Source: Monosiga brevicollis MX1
Lineage: Eukaryota; Opisthokonta; Choanoflagellata; Craspedida; Salpingoecidae
DNA: 64,000 nucleotides
Direction: 5' to 3'
NCBI RefSeq assembly: GCF_000002865.3
Contig: NW_001865047.1
Span: 96,579 to 160,578 of the forward strand
A program made the position numbers and the translations under genes. Below are positions 17,694-29,600 of the stretch, piece after piece; the stretch's first letter is position 1; the number at the start of each line of letters is the position of its first letter. The notes beneath the pieces were generated by a model, which saw only the letters and a program-made list of their open reading frames with translations, searched no databases and had not been told where the DNA came from.

Positions 17694-18434
17694 GGCCTAT
17701 CTCACGGGCGATCCACAATGTCCAAGATGCCAGTTGTTCGTCCAAGGCTTCTGCCTGCACTAACTTGGTCGCTATGTCGTCTAGGCCGTCTGTTGGACGT
17801 GCCACTCTGGTTTGTGCTGTCCTGTTGCAACGCCCCCGAGATGGCGTTGTCTGTTTCCCCCTCGTGTTCTCGTCCCTGGGACTTCTGTGATGTCAATCCT
17901 ATCGTATATTTGCAACTCAAGTTCTCCTTGCACCTTGTAAACCAAGTCGGCAGGCCAGAAAGCTTGAAGAGTTTGAGTGGGAGTTTGAGAGAGTTTGAGA
18001 GAGCGTCTGAGAGAGAGAGAGAGAGTCTGAGAGAGAGAGAGTTTGAGCGAGAGTTCGAGCGAGAGTTGAGCAGAGAGCCAAAGAGGAGCGGCCAAAGAAA
18101 AGCAGCAAAGGCAAAAGGAACAGTCCAACAAAAAAATTTAATTTTCTGCATCTGATCAGTTGCGTGAAATTAATTTTTATTTTTTTTGAACCGAGTGTGT
18201 GGGTGGCCGTTTTGGCTGCTGTGCCCTCTGCTACTGTGCCCTCTGCTGCTGCTGCTGCTGCTGCTGCTGCATTTGACGGCCTTGATCCTGCCTCCTATCT
18301 TCATGTGCTTCGTGTGCTTGGGGCTGGGGTTGATGGGTATCTTTGCTACCGGGTGCTGATCGGATTTCGGATGAGTTGGTATCGTCAACGTCAGTGTCGC
18401 GTTGGCGAGCACTGAGCCCTGCATCAACAGGATC
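17694..18434. other. Intergenic spacer with GA and CTG tracts
   Basis: Holds a degenerate GAGTTTGAGAGAG tract (about 17968-18070), a CTG run (18243-18270) and otherwise no supported gene. The right end is upstream of the KIAA2013-like start. Confidence 0.6.
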
Positions 18435-21400
18435 ATGCCGAGCCCTCCGGCGGCCGTGAAGGCCACGGCTGGGCAGGTCAAGCACTTCATGTTTGAGATA
18501 CTGCACCATCGGTACGCCGGGATCTTAAACTCGTTGCGGTGATGCTTGCTGCCTTCTGGCACGCGCAATCTTGTCTTGTCTTGTCGTCTCTTTCAGGTCT
18601 CGATGACGTGGTATGGTGGTTGGTGGTGGTCACAGGTCGCGCCGGTATCAGCTCTTGGCTGGCCTGATCGTCTGCATGACGATTTATTGGTGGCTACACT
18701 CACATTCAGCCAACGTCTCCTCCGGTTCGTATCTTGTGCATTCGCTCCTCTCTTTCCAACCTGTATTGCCGTGCAGGCTGGAATTTTCTCAGAGCTCATC
18801 ATGTCTTCACCACACCTGTGCAGTGGCCAGTTTTGTGGCGCCCTCGACCGACTGCTTTCGTCGTGAACGTGCACGTCTTCTCAAAGAGGTCCGCTTGACT
18901 TGTGTTGGCAGCGAAAGCAACAGTCACGCCATCTGTTCTCTGTACCATCCTTGTTAGTGCACGGTCACTGACGTGTGATCATGGTATCCCGTCCACCCCA
19001 CATGTCTCGTAGCTTTCCGAGCCTCCACTCTCCATGAACGAGAGCATGCCACTTTTGCTTGGTGCGCTCCTTGCTCGGTCGAGCGCCGCTCACATCCCGC
19101 ATAGCTACGCACGCGCCAGGAGTCGCTTGCATGTTCTTGTTGTTCCCCCTTGAACGTGTGCGCATGCCTCATCTTGACGCCCGGTCGCGCACGCCCAACG
19201 TGCACCAACGTGCAGGCAACGGCTATCTGATGGTTGATGCAGTGTCAGGTGACGCCTTGTTTCGTGGCATTGATCAACCCACCTCCAACGCAGCCCCAGA
19301 TACCATTCAAGCCGAAGGACGCATGTACGATGCATGCTGCACCCTGGTTCAATTTCCAGGCCTACCAGCTCCTCACCTCTCGCTCGTCTCTCCAAAATCC
19401 TGGTCCGTAGAATTGCAGCCAAAATCCCAGGCCTTGTCACCATTAACATGCATGTGCTACACGAAGGTTTGAGCCTGGACTTTGCTTCTGGTCTGCAACA
19501 TGGCAAATCATCTAATCCCTGCCTCGTTGAGCTGGTTGCAGAACGCTTTGTGGAGAGGGCAGCACATTCCGTCGTTCGCCTGCAAGCACTGGATACCAAG
19601 CCTGCCGTCATGCGTGGTCCCAGAGATCCAGTCATCCCCGATGCTTGTGTTGTACGTTCCGGTCATGCCGATGATGCCCCATGTGCACCCTGTTTCTTCA
19701 TTTTTAACGGCACACGTATTCCACTGCGTGCCGGCCATTAGACGGCAGAGCTACGCTACTTTGTGCCCCGACAACGGCCAAGCGTCTTGATTCAACAGGT
19801 TATCGTCCATAATCGCGCGGGCATCGGTGCCACGGTCAACCTGCAACGCCAAACGGCTCTCAATTCCAGTGACGCATCGGTGTGTTGCCCAGAGCTCTTG
19901 CTTTCTTTCGTTTCTTGCCTCCGTCTTCTTGATTTAGCTTTGTACTGATTCAATGCCTTGTATTGGCCATGACACCAATGCCCCAGCAACTGCCGGCAAG
20001 TTTGGCAGCAGGACTCGATCTCTGGCAACAAATTACGGCTGATGGAACAGCGCTGTTTCACATCTCTTCCAGCCTCCCAAACAACATCAGTCTCTCCGGT
20101 GGTGGCTCTGCCACGGCCATTATGATCCATTCCCTGGTGGTCATCCCCTCGGATGAGCGTAAGCCTCAACGCCTCCATCATCGTTCCAACCACGGGGATG
20201 CATAGTCATGGTTGCGCATGTGCACCCGTTTTTTTTTGTTTTACAGATGTGGCTTTCACAGCCAATCCCACAAAGATGCCGCCTTCAGCAGCCCGCGTGG
20301 CCGCCGTTATCAAGCAACTACTGCAAGATGACGACGTCTTCAAGCGCCACGAGGCTGTTCACCATCAGCTCTTTGAGTCACATTTGCAGGCCAATGGCTA
20401 CCAAAATCAACATTACACCTCTGCTGTTCATGCCATGCTTGCCAGCAGCTACTACATCACTACGGCGTTTGAGGTGGTGGATTTGGGCCAAAACTTTGCC
20501 GGGCGCACTCTGCATGACCAGCTGGATGCCACCGCTGCTGGGTACGTTATCTCGACGTGCCTGTTGTGCCTGCTCATTTTGTCATCAGCAGACGATTTGC
20601 CGTGACTGGGCACAGCATGGGTGGCTTATGAGCATACGTTCCTTGTACCTGCCTCGCTCACAAACATTACTGATAATTTGCTTGCAGTTGCTATAATGGT
20701 CCAGTTAATTGGGATGCCTCCGAGTGGACGCTGCCTTCGGGAACGGCAGATCTGATCGAGTGGCGGGATCGCATGGTGCTGCGTCTGCATCGGAATGGCT
20801 GCCCCAACTTTCATGAGCCCGGCCGCCAGCGCGCAGTGACGGTAGACCAGGCATTTACGCGTATGGTGCTTGGGATTACGGGACGCAAAAACAACCTGCG
20901 CATCAGCCCGTCATTCAGCATGCCCTTAGGGTTAGAAGATGTGGGGTGTCAAACTGCTTTTTTTTTTCTTCCTCCGGTAGATACTGACTCGCTCGTCTTG
21001 GTCTTGGTCTGCTGTCGATGGATGCCTCGGATGGCACCAATAGATTGGAGCTGCGGGGCAATCATATTGATTTTGATGACCATGTGCTGCATCTGGTCAA
21101 AAATCAAGAAGAGATGCTGTTGAGTCGGGGCGATCGACTTCGCGAAGCGCTTTATGTCACCAAAAGCCTCCACAACCAGGCACAAATCCTTGGAGCCCAT
21201 GCCAGCCTCGAACTTTCCAGCAGTGAAGCCCACTACATTTCCACTACCAGCCAAGGGTAAGTCCTTGTGGATTGACAAATCCTGGACAAGGCCTGAGGCA
21301 TATGTTCGTGCGGGACTCGGATTCACGTGGGGGCGGGCCCTTTGTTTGCTTTTTCTGAACTTGATTCTTCTGGATGCAGGGCGGCAGCTGTCTTCACTCC

Positions 21401-21545
21401 CCAGGAGAGTCTGCACATGTTTGGCATTGCACCCGAAACGCACAGTTTTAGTTCAGGTTTGGTCGCCCTCCTTGTGATTGGCGTTGTGGTCTTTCACATC
21501 TTGCTTGCCCGTCTGTTGTGTCGTGAATTTTGCTCGATGAAGTAA
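18435..21545 (+). CDS. KIAA2013-like two-pass membrane protein, uncharacterised family
   Basis: Begins MPSPPAAVKATAGQVKHFMF; the second exon (about 18640-18722) carries the first membrane segment, YQLLAGLIVCMTIYWWLHS. A lumenal region follows: STDCFRRERARLLKEV, then GNGYLMVDAVSGDALFRGI (about 19214-19270), which lines up with the NGFLALDVA block I recall from human KIAA2013. Next come VLHEGLSLDF, RPSVLIQQVIVHNRAGIG, PVNWDASEWTLPSGTADLIE with RMVLRLHRNGC (about 20700-20810), NRLELRGNHIDFDDHV, and a C-terminal membrane helix GLVALLVIGVVVFHILLARL followed by LCREFCSMK at 21545, paralleling the human tail FHLFLFKLIYNEYC. Several internal exon joins (18.9-19.8 kb) are approximate. The family is found in animals; its role is not established. 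Confidence 0.72.
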
Positions 21546-21880
21546 GCATGGTTCTGCACTGGGTGATCGTGCGCGTGATCCAATCTGTTTGGGCCATAAA
21601 AGCCCATCTGTTCAACCCTGCGGGTTCTTTCCACTCTGAAATTTATGCCCATCTTTCTTCCTTTATAATTGGTGATTCCCTTTGTGTGGGCCTGGACGCA
21701 TGATTGGTGAAATTTGCACGGATTAATTGTGATTGTCTTTCTAACTGTTTGCATCGTCTCGCTCGCACACTCGAAGCGCGTTGTTGCGTAAGCTTTTTGG
21801 GACGCAGTAACGGTCGCTTGTCGAGTTCGTTTTGGCGGTTCAGTGGGGCAAGGCAAAGGGGGAGCACCAGGCGAGGCTGT
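21546..21880. other. Short convergent intergenic spacer
   Basis: About 335 bases between the 3' ends of the KIAA2013-like gene and the Trp-repeat gene; somewhat AT-rich, presumably both 3' untranslated regions. Nothing else is seen. Confidence 0.6.
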
Positions 21881-24085
21881 TCATGTTGATTGTAGAGCGC
21901 GTTGTGTTGCGTCGTGCACGATAGCACTGACAAAGGACTGGATCCAGCTCAGACTGGGTGCAGGGTGAGCAGCATCCGCTGTCTCGGCTGATGTGTCTGT
22001 TGCTGGGGATGGGAGTTGTTGGGTTTCTTCAAAGGCTGCGAGAACCAAATTGCGAATCCAAGGCTCTAGCCAGACAGGTTCTTCCAAGTCCACTGGCTCG
22101 TCATCCTCCAGACCCGGCTCCGGTAGCGGGCTGGATGCTGGCTGGACGGTGGTTTCTTTTGCAATGAAACCGGTCTCCAAGACGGTACGGGTGGCATCTT
22201 GAACCACGCCCTCAACAAAAGGCTGCATCCAGGCATTGGTCTCGATGGGCGCAGCAGCACTCGCTGCAGGTTCATCAGGGCGGGTGGCCGCAGCTTGCTG
22301 CGTGGCTTCCTGGACAACACCTTGAATCCATGCCTTAACCCAATCCGGGCGCTCAAGCAGCTGCGCGGCGTCAGCTCCCTTGCTGGAGCGTCGTCGAGCA
22401 GGAGCTGAAGACCGAGTAGCCTCGGCATCTGCAAGGTCGGACGGGTCGTGGCTGGCAGTAGGTTCAACAGCATCGGGGGGAGTAACTGCAACAGTAGCAG
22501 CGGCGGCGGTAGCGGCAGCGAGTAATTGCGGATCGGGCGCCTGCGGTGACTCGTTGTTCTTGAGTTCCTCTTGCAGCATTTTGAGTGAGTGCGCGCGGCG
22601 GCGTTGGAGTCGGTCCAGCATTTCGGAAAAGTCTGTTTGCATGTCTCGGATGGCTGCACGAGTCAAAGACCGCCCATGGGCCCAGCAAAACAATTCAGTG
22701 AGCCTTGGATTGTCGTGCCACGCCTAGTGACAAGTATCAATCCACTCAGCGCAAGGTCGTGTGTCGTGAACTCTGATCAAAATGCCCACCTGCCATGGAG
22801 CGGCGCTTGGTGACACTGACGGCTGATTCACGACGTGAGGTTTCATCACCAGACGCGTCGGCCTCTGGCGTCGGTTCAGGCGGGGGCGGTGACGCCGGAG
22901 GAGGCGTCGGCGGCACGGGTTCTACAGCCTCGGCCGATGGGCGGATGAAGCTCTTTGGGGATGAACACAGGCCCGTGCAAAAAGGAGGGAATGAGTAAAG
23001 AGCATGAGCAAGTGTGGCCCGATCAAGCGCAGGTGGAACGCGTAGTATCTGCTCGTACCAGGCGGGGGCCAGAGGGTCGAGAACGGCGTGTATGAATAAC
23101 GTGCCGTTCTTGAGTGATTCGCTGACGAGCTTCTTGGACCTTGGCGTTGCGCGCGTCAACACCCTCACTGGCCAGGGCACGGAGGGCGGCTCTGTTTGGG
23201 GAGCCAGGGCAGCCAGGGCAAGTTGAGCACGTGGAGCGCGCACATGGCAAGACACACGCACCCACGGCAGGTTGGCACGTAGGCTGACCGTAGTTCGCAA
23301 AATCGCTTGGTGACGCCATCGACTTCTTGAGTCACTTCAAGACGCGTGCGTGTGGCTTGCCCGAGACTGCCAGCGGTAGCTGGGCGCATGGTGCCCTGTT
23401 GACCAAGGCGGGGGCAGGGGGACGCGCGGGCGTGAGCACCGGGGCAAGGTGGCTCAACGCGAGAAGAGGGGGTCCGGGTATCGGACCCAATGATGAGATG
23501 TGGTGGTCATGGCTGTGTGCGGCCTTGAGCTTGCGTCTTGCGGTTGTCGCGTTGCCGATCGGGCCGAGCGCACCTAGACGTGCAAGAGGGCCAAGAGTGA
23601 AGATGCGGAGGTAGGGGAGAGAAACAAATAGAGAGAGAGAGAGAGAGAGAGAGAAGAAGAGGAGGCGGCGGCGGCGGCGTTTTTACCCGTCGTGGGGAAC
23701 TGGGGGCAGACTGGACACGCCGGGGTGGGGCATCATCAAGAAGGTTGACCCGATATGGGGAACCCACGCGGGAGCGATCCAGGGACGCGTCCCGAGGAGG
23801 CTGGCCAAAGCCGCTGTGTTGGCGGTCAAGGGTGGCGGAGCGAAGCCCTGTGCGGGTACGTCCGAGTTGCTGCACAGCCTCGACAACAAAATCGTTGTCA
23901 GGCACGCTCAGTTGGTTCTGTGGTCGAAGCTGCTGCCGACTCAAATGCGCTGGACAGGCCGTATGGGGCCGCCGCAAACTGTCGGCCGGTCTCGTGCGGC
24001 CCATACTCGAGGGGTGTCCGCTCTTCGGTCGCCGCTGCTGCCGCGCCGGCGGCGGCGAAGCTGGAGGTCGCGGTGACAGACTCAT
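21881..24085 (-). CDS. Uncharacterised Ala/Pro-rich protein with four C-terminal Trp repeats
   Basis: Five exons reading left. Exon 1 (23687-24085) starts MSLSPRPPASPPPARQQRRP and is basic and disordered. Exon 2 (about 23245-23395) reads GTMRPATAGSLGQATRTRLE, then VDGVTKRFCELRSAYVP. Exon 3 (about 23047-23185) is helical: ASEGVDARNAKVQEARQRIT. Exon 4 (about 22795-22950) is proline-rich. Exon 5 (21881 to about 22725) starts AWHDNPRLTELFCWAHGR, has a coiled-coil-like stretch (MLDRLQRRRAHSLKMLQEEL) and then four spaced copies of a repeat resembling W-(I/V/M)-x-x-(F/W)-(V/I)-x-x-(V/I)-V-x-(D/E)-A-T, separated by acidic Pro/Ser linkers. The phase at the exon 4-5 junction could not be resolved by eye. 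No known family recognised; the repeats look like short amphipathic helices, possibly a multivalent binding scaffold (inference). Confidence 0.6.
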
Positions 24086-24250
24086 TGTTGTCCACACGTC
24101 CCCCAATGCCAGCCCCCTGCACCCAGGTGCCCACCCCCTTGATCTCACCGCCCTCTCACGACGACACTCTAGCAGCTCATCCCGCGCAAATCGCTCACAC
24201 ACACGCAACACGCGCGCACGAGAGAGAGAAAAAAATTCCGAAATTCATAA

Positions 24251-24311
<61 letters not shown>

Positions 24312-24735
24312 ACGACAAGTGTGAGATTGTCTTCGTCTTGTTCGTCGGGTTTGTGTGTGGGTTGGCCTTGGGGTGCTGGAAGCTTCTGCATCTTGTCGAC
24401 TCTGCGGTGCGCGAGCATGGACGTGTCTGACATGCTCTGGTGTGGTGTGTTTGGTGGACGGGTTGACGACAGCGTTGGACCATGGTGTTTTTCTTATGAC
24501 ACTGTTACTCTGGTTGGCAAAACTCGCTCCGTATGTGAAGGAAGGAGACTGGCCGGCAGTCGTTGAGCATCAAGTCGAGAGAAATGACAAGCTGTGAAAA
24601 AGTGAAAGGAAGGCCTTCCAATTATTTTTCTTGTTGTTTTGACGCAACAAACACCGGGACCACACCCTCCCGCAAAAAAGAAAACCAGGCGAGGCAGCAC
24701 GCTAGGCCGGCGTTCGTCTGTTAAACGCGCCCAGT
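24086..24735. other. Spacer upstream of the Trp-repeat gene, with (CA)n
   Basis: About 650 bases between the start of the Trp-repeat gene and the stop of RPS8, both on the minus strand. It contains the CA tract at 24254-24311 and no supported gene; it should hold the Trp-repeat promoter and the RPS8 3' end. Confidence 0.6.
24254..24311. repeat. (CA)n dinucleotide tract
   Basis: Pure CA repeat of 58 bases, about 170 bases upstream of the Trp-repeat protein start codon. Confidence 0.97.
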
Positions 24736-26256
24736 TTAACGGCGGGAGCGGAGCTTGCGGAGGTAGAAGTCGAGCTCCTTGCCCTCCAGGATGTAGCCGT
24801 CGCAGCGACCGCTCTGGCCGGGGCGGGACGACACGCAGGCGTACAGACGACCAGCGGCGAACTGCTCCTCGAGATGGACATCGACCTTGGCACCAGCCTT
24901 GCGCTCCTCGAGCTTGCGCTTGAGGTGGTTGGAGCGGGGCTTGTTGAGGATGGCCTCGTCAACCTCGGATTGGTTGCGACCACCTTTCTTCTTGCCAATG
25001 GGAAGACCGTAGTGGGTCTCGTACCACTGCTTGAAGGGGGTGGCATCAACGACAATGATGGCGTTCTTCACCAAAGTCTTGGTGCGCACAAGCTCGTTGT
25101 TCGACGCGTTGTAGACGACTGTAAGCACAAGAGCCCCCCAAAAAAGGTCGCACGCAAACAATCAAAACAAGTGAGAAACTGACTGGGCAAAAACAGGAGA
25201 AAGGCAAAAGGGGACCAGTTGCGGCTCGGGTGTAGATACAGAAAAAAAAACACTCACCATCGATGAGACGAGTCTTGCGGGAGACGCCCTCAGAGCCCCA
25301 CGAGAAGTTACCGGTCTCAAGACGAAGAGCACGGAACTTGCGGTTGCCACTGCAAAATGAATCAAAGAATGCGTGAGAAAACAAAACCACGCAACATCGT
25401 ATGGCACAAGCTCTGCCATTCGTCGGCGTGCCACCACCGTCTGAAAATCAACAGAAAAGCGAGCAGCTGCAATTGCCGATTGAAACACTCACCCCATGGT
25501 GCGGATCTCGTGCACGCGCTTAGGACCCGCAAGCTTGGTCAGCGCCGGGGGACGACCAAGCTCGTATTTGCGCTTCATGCGAATAGGCGCAACGCGGGCG
25601 CCTAGTTAGTCATCACAACCGCATGGGATGTACGCAGACACACAAGAAACCGACGTGAGCCAGAAGCGCAGCAACCAAGATCGTGGGACCTGTGCGCAAC
25701 TTGAGCGAGTGTTGTATACGTCTGGGCCCGGCGTGGGTTCAACCACACATGGGCAGGAGCAGGCTTGGGTGGATAGTGGGATAACTCACCGGTGCGGCGC
25801 CGCTTGTGGAACTTGTCGCGCGAGATACCCCTACAAACCAACAACACCAGCTCGCCAGTCAGCAACAGGTTCATGCTCGCGCAAACAAGGCAGCGTCCAT
25901 TCCGTGCCACGTTTGGCTGCGTTGCTGATATAGTCTCATCTCCCCACCCGCCTGCCTGCCTGCCTGCCTGCCTGCCTGCTGATCAACGTCCTGCTCCATC
26001 ATCATCAAAAGTCCAGCCGACACAGTCCAAAGGACGAGCTCGCGCACGAGTGCCTCAGCCCCTCCTCAGAAAAGAAAAGCCGATGCACGCCAACGTGCCC
26101 CTGACAAGGACCTCCATCCAGCACTGCGGCTCTCCCTGCCCTTTCCCATGGCCTCCAACCAGTCCAATCATCGCTCCCATCCCGGCTGCCAAAACGGAAC
26201 AAGAGGGCACCATGGCCAGAAGGACGGGGAACAAGACGAGCGAAGCGCACGTACAT
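24736..26256 (-). CDS. RPS8: 40S ribosomal protein S8 (eS8)
   Basis: Structural protein of the small ribosomal subunit. Five exons with full phase agreement: 26255-26256 (first two bases of the ATG), 25790-25830, 25493-25601, 25258-25349 and 24736-25118. The protein reads [17 protein letters not shown], then [75 protein letters not shown] and ends [20 protein letters not shown], matching human RPS8 block by block with a similar length of about 205 residues. The start codon is split by the first intron: AT ends exon 1 (donor GTACGTG) and G opens exon 2. That intron, about 420 bases, carries a CTGC repeat. The gene is head-to-head with NDUFS1, about 440 bases between starts. Confidence 0.97.
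25949..25982. repeat. (CTGC)n tetranucleotide repeat in RPS8 intron 1
   Basis: Tandem GCCT/CTGC units of about 30 bases within the first intron of RPS8. Confidence 0.85.
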
Positions 26257-26694
26257 GGTTGCAGGTCCGGCTGGGAGGAGGAAAAGGCATGAGGTGCCAA
26301 CTTGCTATCATTCTATCCCGGTTTTCTCCGCGTGGAACTATACAAATTTCTGAATAGCTTCTTCTCTTATTTTTCCCGCTAATTTGATTCAAATTTAGAT
26401 GCGCTTCAACTTGAGAGAAGAGAGAGAGAGAGAGAGAGAGGGAGAGGAGAAGCGAGAGCGTCAAGTCAGAGGAAAGTTCAAACCTCACAAAGGGTTAGGG
26501 CAAGGGTGAAAAAAAACCTCAAAGGACCAAAGTGCTTCAAGCCCCCGTTTTTCTTTTGTTTCCACAAGAATTTGATCCCCTGAACAAAAGAAATACTCAG
26601 TCACATGTGGTAACGCCTCGGTGCAGTGTGTAGTGTGTAGTGTGTGTGTGTGTACGCCATTGTCGTTTTCAGGGAGCGAAACAAAAGAACCACC
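26257..26694. promoter_or_regulatory. Shared upstream region of RPS8 (-) and NDUFS1 (+)
   Basis: About 440 bases separate the two divergent start codons. It holds a GA tract (about 26412-26443), AT-rich stretches and a GTGTGT run near 26640. Because both genes are housekeeping, this is a probable bidirectional promoter (inference from layout; no core elements were identified). Confidence 0.5.
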
Positions 26695-29600
26695 ATGGCG
26701 GCGACACTACTGGTCAAGGCGGCCTCCCGCCGGTCCCTGGCAAATGGCAGCGCGATGCTCCGACTGGGCGTAAATGCAGCCGGTAAGTTGAAGACCAGAT
26801 TCATATACTTTAGACACCATGCTATCCAGCGCCCCCACTTTGGATCCCCCATTCAACCGCCTTCACCGCCAGGCAGCCCCATCTTCCGGCTGCCCTTGGT
26901 CATGTCATCTCTTGTCTCTGGCGCATGAAAAGAGCCAAAGACAAAAGAATGACAATGTTACAAAGGCTTGTCTCTGTGTGTGTGTGAGAGAGTGAGAGAG
27001 AGAGAGAGACACACACACAGACTGAGCGAGCGAGCGACGGAGCGAGCTGTGTGCTTCTCAACCAAGACCCTCGCTTCCAGAAGGCTTGTTGTCTGCAACC
27101 GGTGCCTTGGAGGGTGGGTTTGGCCTCTTGCTTGGTTGGGGCGTTGCTGGCTCGGTGCTGTTTGTCCGGCCCACACTGGGGGTCGTTTCAACAGCCGCCG
27201 CCAACTGGCGCGCTCAGCTCAGCTTTGCGGTCAGCACCTCAGAGGGGTTTTATCCCTCGAGTTGTTGAGAGGCCATCAGTGCCCTTACCGACCAGTTCTC
27301 ACAAGCACACAACCTCGTCACCTGCACCTTGACTACTCTTGTTATCGTCTCTTCCACACCCATCACCAACACCTTTTCTGCGCCGCTGCCATGTCATCTC
27401 CTCTTGCTCCACTTTTTTTTTTTTTGGGCCTTGACTCATTTGTGTGTCTCTCCCGCACACCTTGCATGCCATGATGAGCAGTGCGCCATCAGTCAACTGA
27501 GAACAAGCTTGTCCGCGTCTTTGTCGATGAAACGGAGGTTCACGTCGAGCCCGGAACCACCATCCTTCAGGCATGCGAAGAGGCCGGTGTCCAGATTCCT
27601 CGCTTTTGCTACCATGACCGCCTTTCCATTGCCGGCAACTGCCGCATGTGTCTCGTCGAGGTGCGCATATGATAACTTTTTTTTACACACACTTGCACCC
27701 CACATGTTCGAGCCAAGTACATGTTAGGGGCCTTCGGTGCTTGGGTGCCTACTGCATGGCGGCATCTTCCGTCGACCGATACCAAGACATTCCGATTGAC
27801 CAGGATTTCGGTTCCTTCCTGCTTTTTTTGTCTTCTCAGGTTGAGAAGAGCCCCAAGCCCGTCGCCTCGTGCGCCATGCCCGTCATGCCTGACATGCGCG
27901 TCAAGACTGACTCCCCCAAGACCAAGGCTGCCCGGTATGCCCTGCGACAAGCTTTTCGTCGACCATGAACACCCCCTCTTCGTCTCTATTTGTTTCATTT
28001 TTCGCGTTCACAATGCTGCCTGCTCACATCATCTGTCAACTCATTTTCGGCCGTGACTCTTGACTTGTTGTTTTCAATCCACAGCGAGGGTGTGATGGAG
28101 TTTCTCTTGGTCAATCATCCTCTCGACTGCCCTATCTGCGACCAGGGTGGCGAGTGTGACCTTCAGGATCAGTCGATGGCCTTTGGCAGCGATCGTAGCC
28201 GCTTCCACCCTCGTGATGGCAAGCGTGCGGTCGAGAACAAGAACATTGGCCCTCTCATCAAAACCATTATGAACCGTTGCATCCACTGCACACGCTGTGT
28301 CCGCTTTGGCTCTGAGGTGGCTGGTGTGGACGAGCTCGGTACGACCGGTCGCGGCAACAGCATGCAGATTGGCACCTACATCGAGAAGATGTTCCACTCT
28401 GAACTCTCTGGCAACGTCATTGATCTTTGCCCCGTCGGCGCCTTGACCTCCAAGCCCTACGCCTTTACTGCTCGTCCCTGGGAACTGCGCCGCATTGAGT
28501 CGGTCGATACTCTGGACGCCGTGGGCTCAAACATTGTCGTGAACACCCGCGGCGGCGAGGTCATGCGTATCCTTCCTCGCGTCAACGATGATGTCAACGA
28601 AGAGTGGATCTCCGACAAGACACGCTTTGCTTACGATGGCCTCAAACGCCAGCGTCTCACTACGCCTTACGTTCGTGGACCGAACGGCAAGCTCCAGGCC
28701 GCCGAGTGGGAAGAGACCCTCGAGCGCGTTGTGGAAACGCTCGCCAGTGTCGATCCCAGCAAGATTGCCGTTGTGGCTGGCGGCCAAGCCGATGCCGAGG
28801 CTCTTGTGGCTCTCAAGGACCTCATGAACGTGACTGGCGTGGAGCGTCTGTACACCGAGGAGCGCTTCCCCATGGGCTCGGGTGGCACTGACTTTCGCAG
28901 CAACTACATCTTCAACAACGGCATTAACGGCATCGAAGAGGCCGACTTGGTCGTCTTGGTCGGCACCAACCCCCGCTTCGAGGCCCCCCTCGTCAACACT
29001 CGCATCCGCAAGGCCTTTGTCCACAACGAGCTCGACGTGGCCCTGGTGGGCGAGGACGTTGATCTGACCTACGAGCATAAGCACCTTGGTGCTAGCGCCG
29101 ATGTGATTGAGCAGATTGCCCAGGGCAAGCACGCGTTTAGCAAGCGCTGGGCCGAGGCCAAGCGTCCCATGCTCATTGTCGGTGCCGGCGCCCTGCAGGG
29201 TGAGGACGCCGATGCTCTCTTCGCTGCTTGCCAGCACCTGGCCTCCACTTCCAAGTCGTTCGACAGCGCCGACTGGAAGGTGCTGAGCACCCTCCAGCGC
29301 CAAGCCGGTCAGGTTGCGGCTCTTGATCTGGGCTACGTGCCCCAGCCCGACCTCAAGGATGCCGAGGTTGTGTACCTCATGCACGCTGACAACGTTGATG
29401 CTGAGGAGCTCAAGGGCAAGACCGTGATTTACCAGGGCTCGCACGGCGACCGTGGCGCTGCTCTGGCTGACATTATCCTGCCCGGCGCTGCCTACACGGA
29501 GAAGGATGCCACTTTTGTCAACACTGAGGGCCGCTCGCAGATGACTCGTCGTGCCGTGACGCCCCCCGGCGCTGCACGCGTGGACTGGGAGATTGTCCGC

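Noticed and set aside
17718-18155. 145-codon plus-strand frame ending in Glu/Arg repeats
   Set aside because: The repeats are a GA tract read in frame; no start context or homology.
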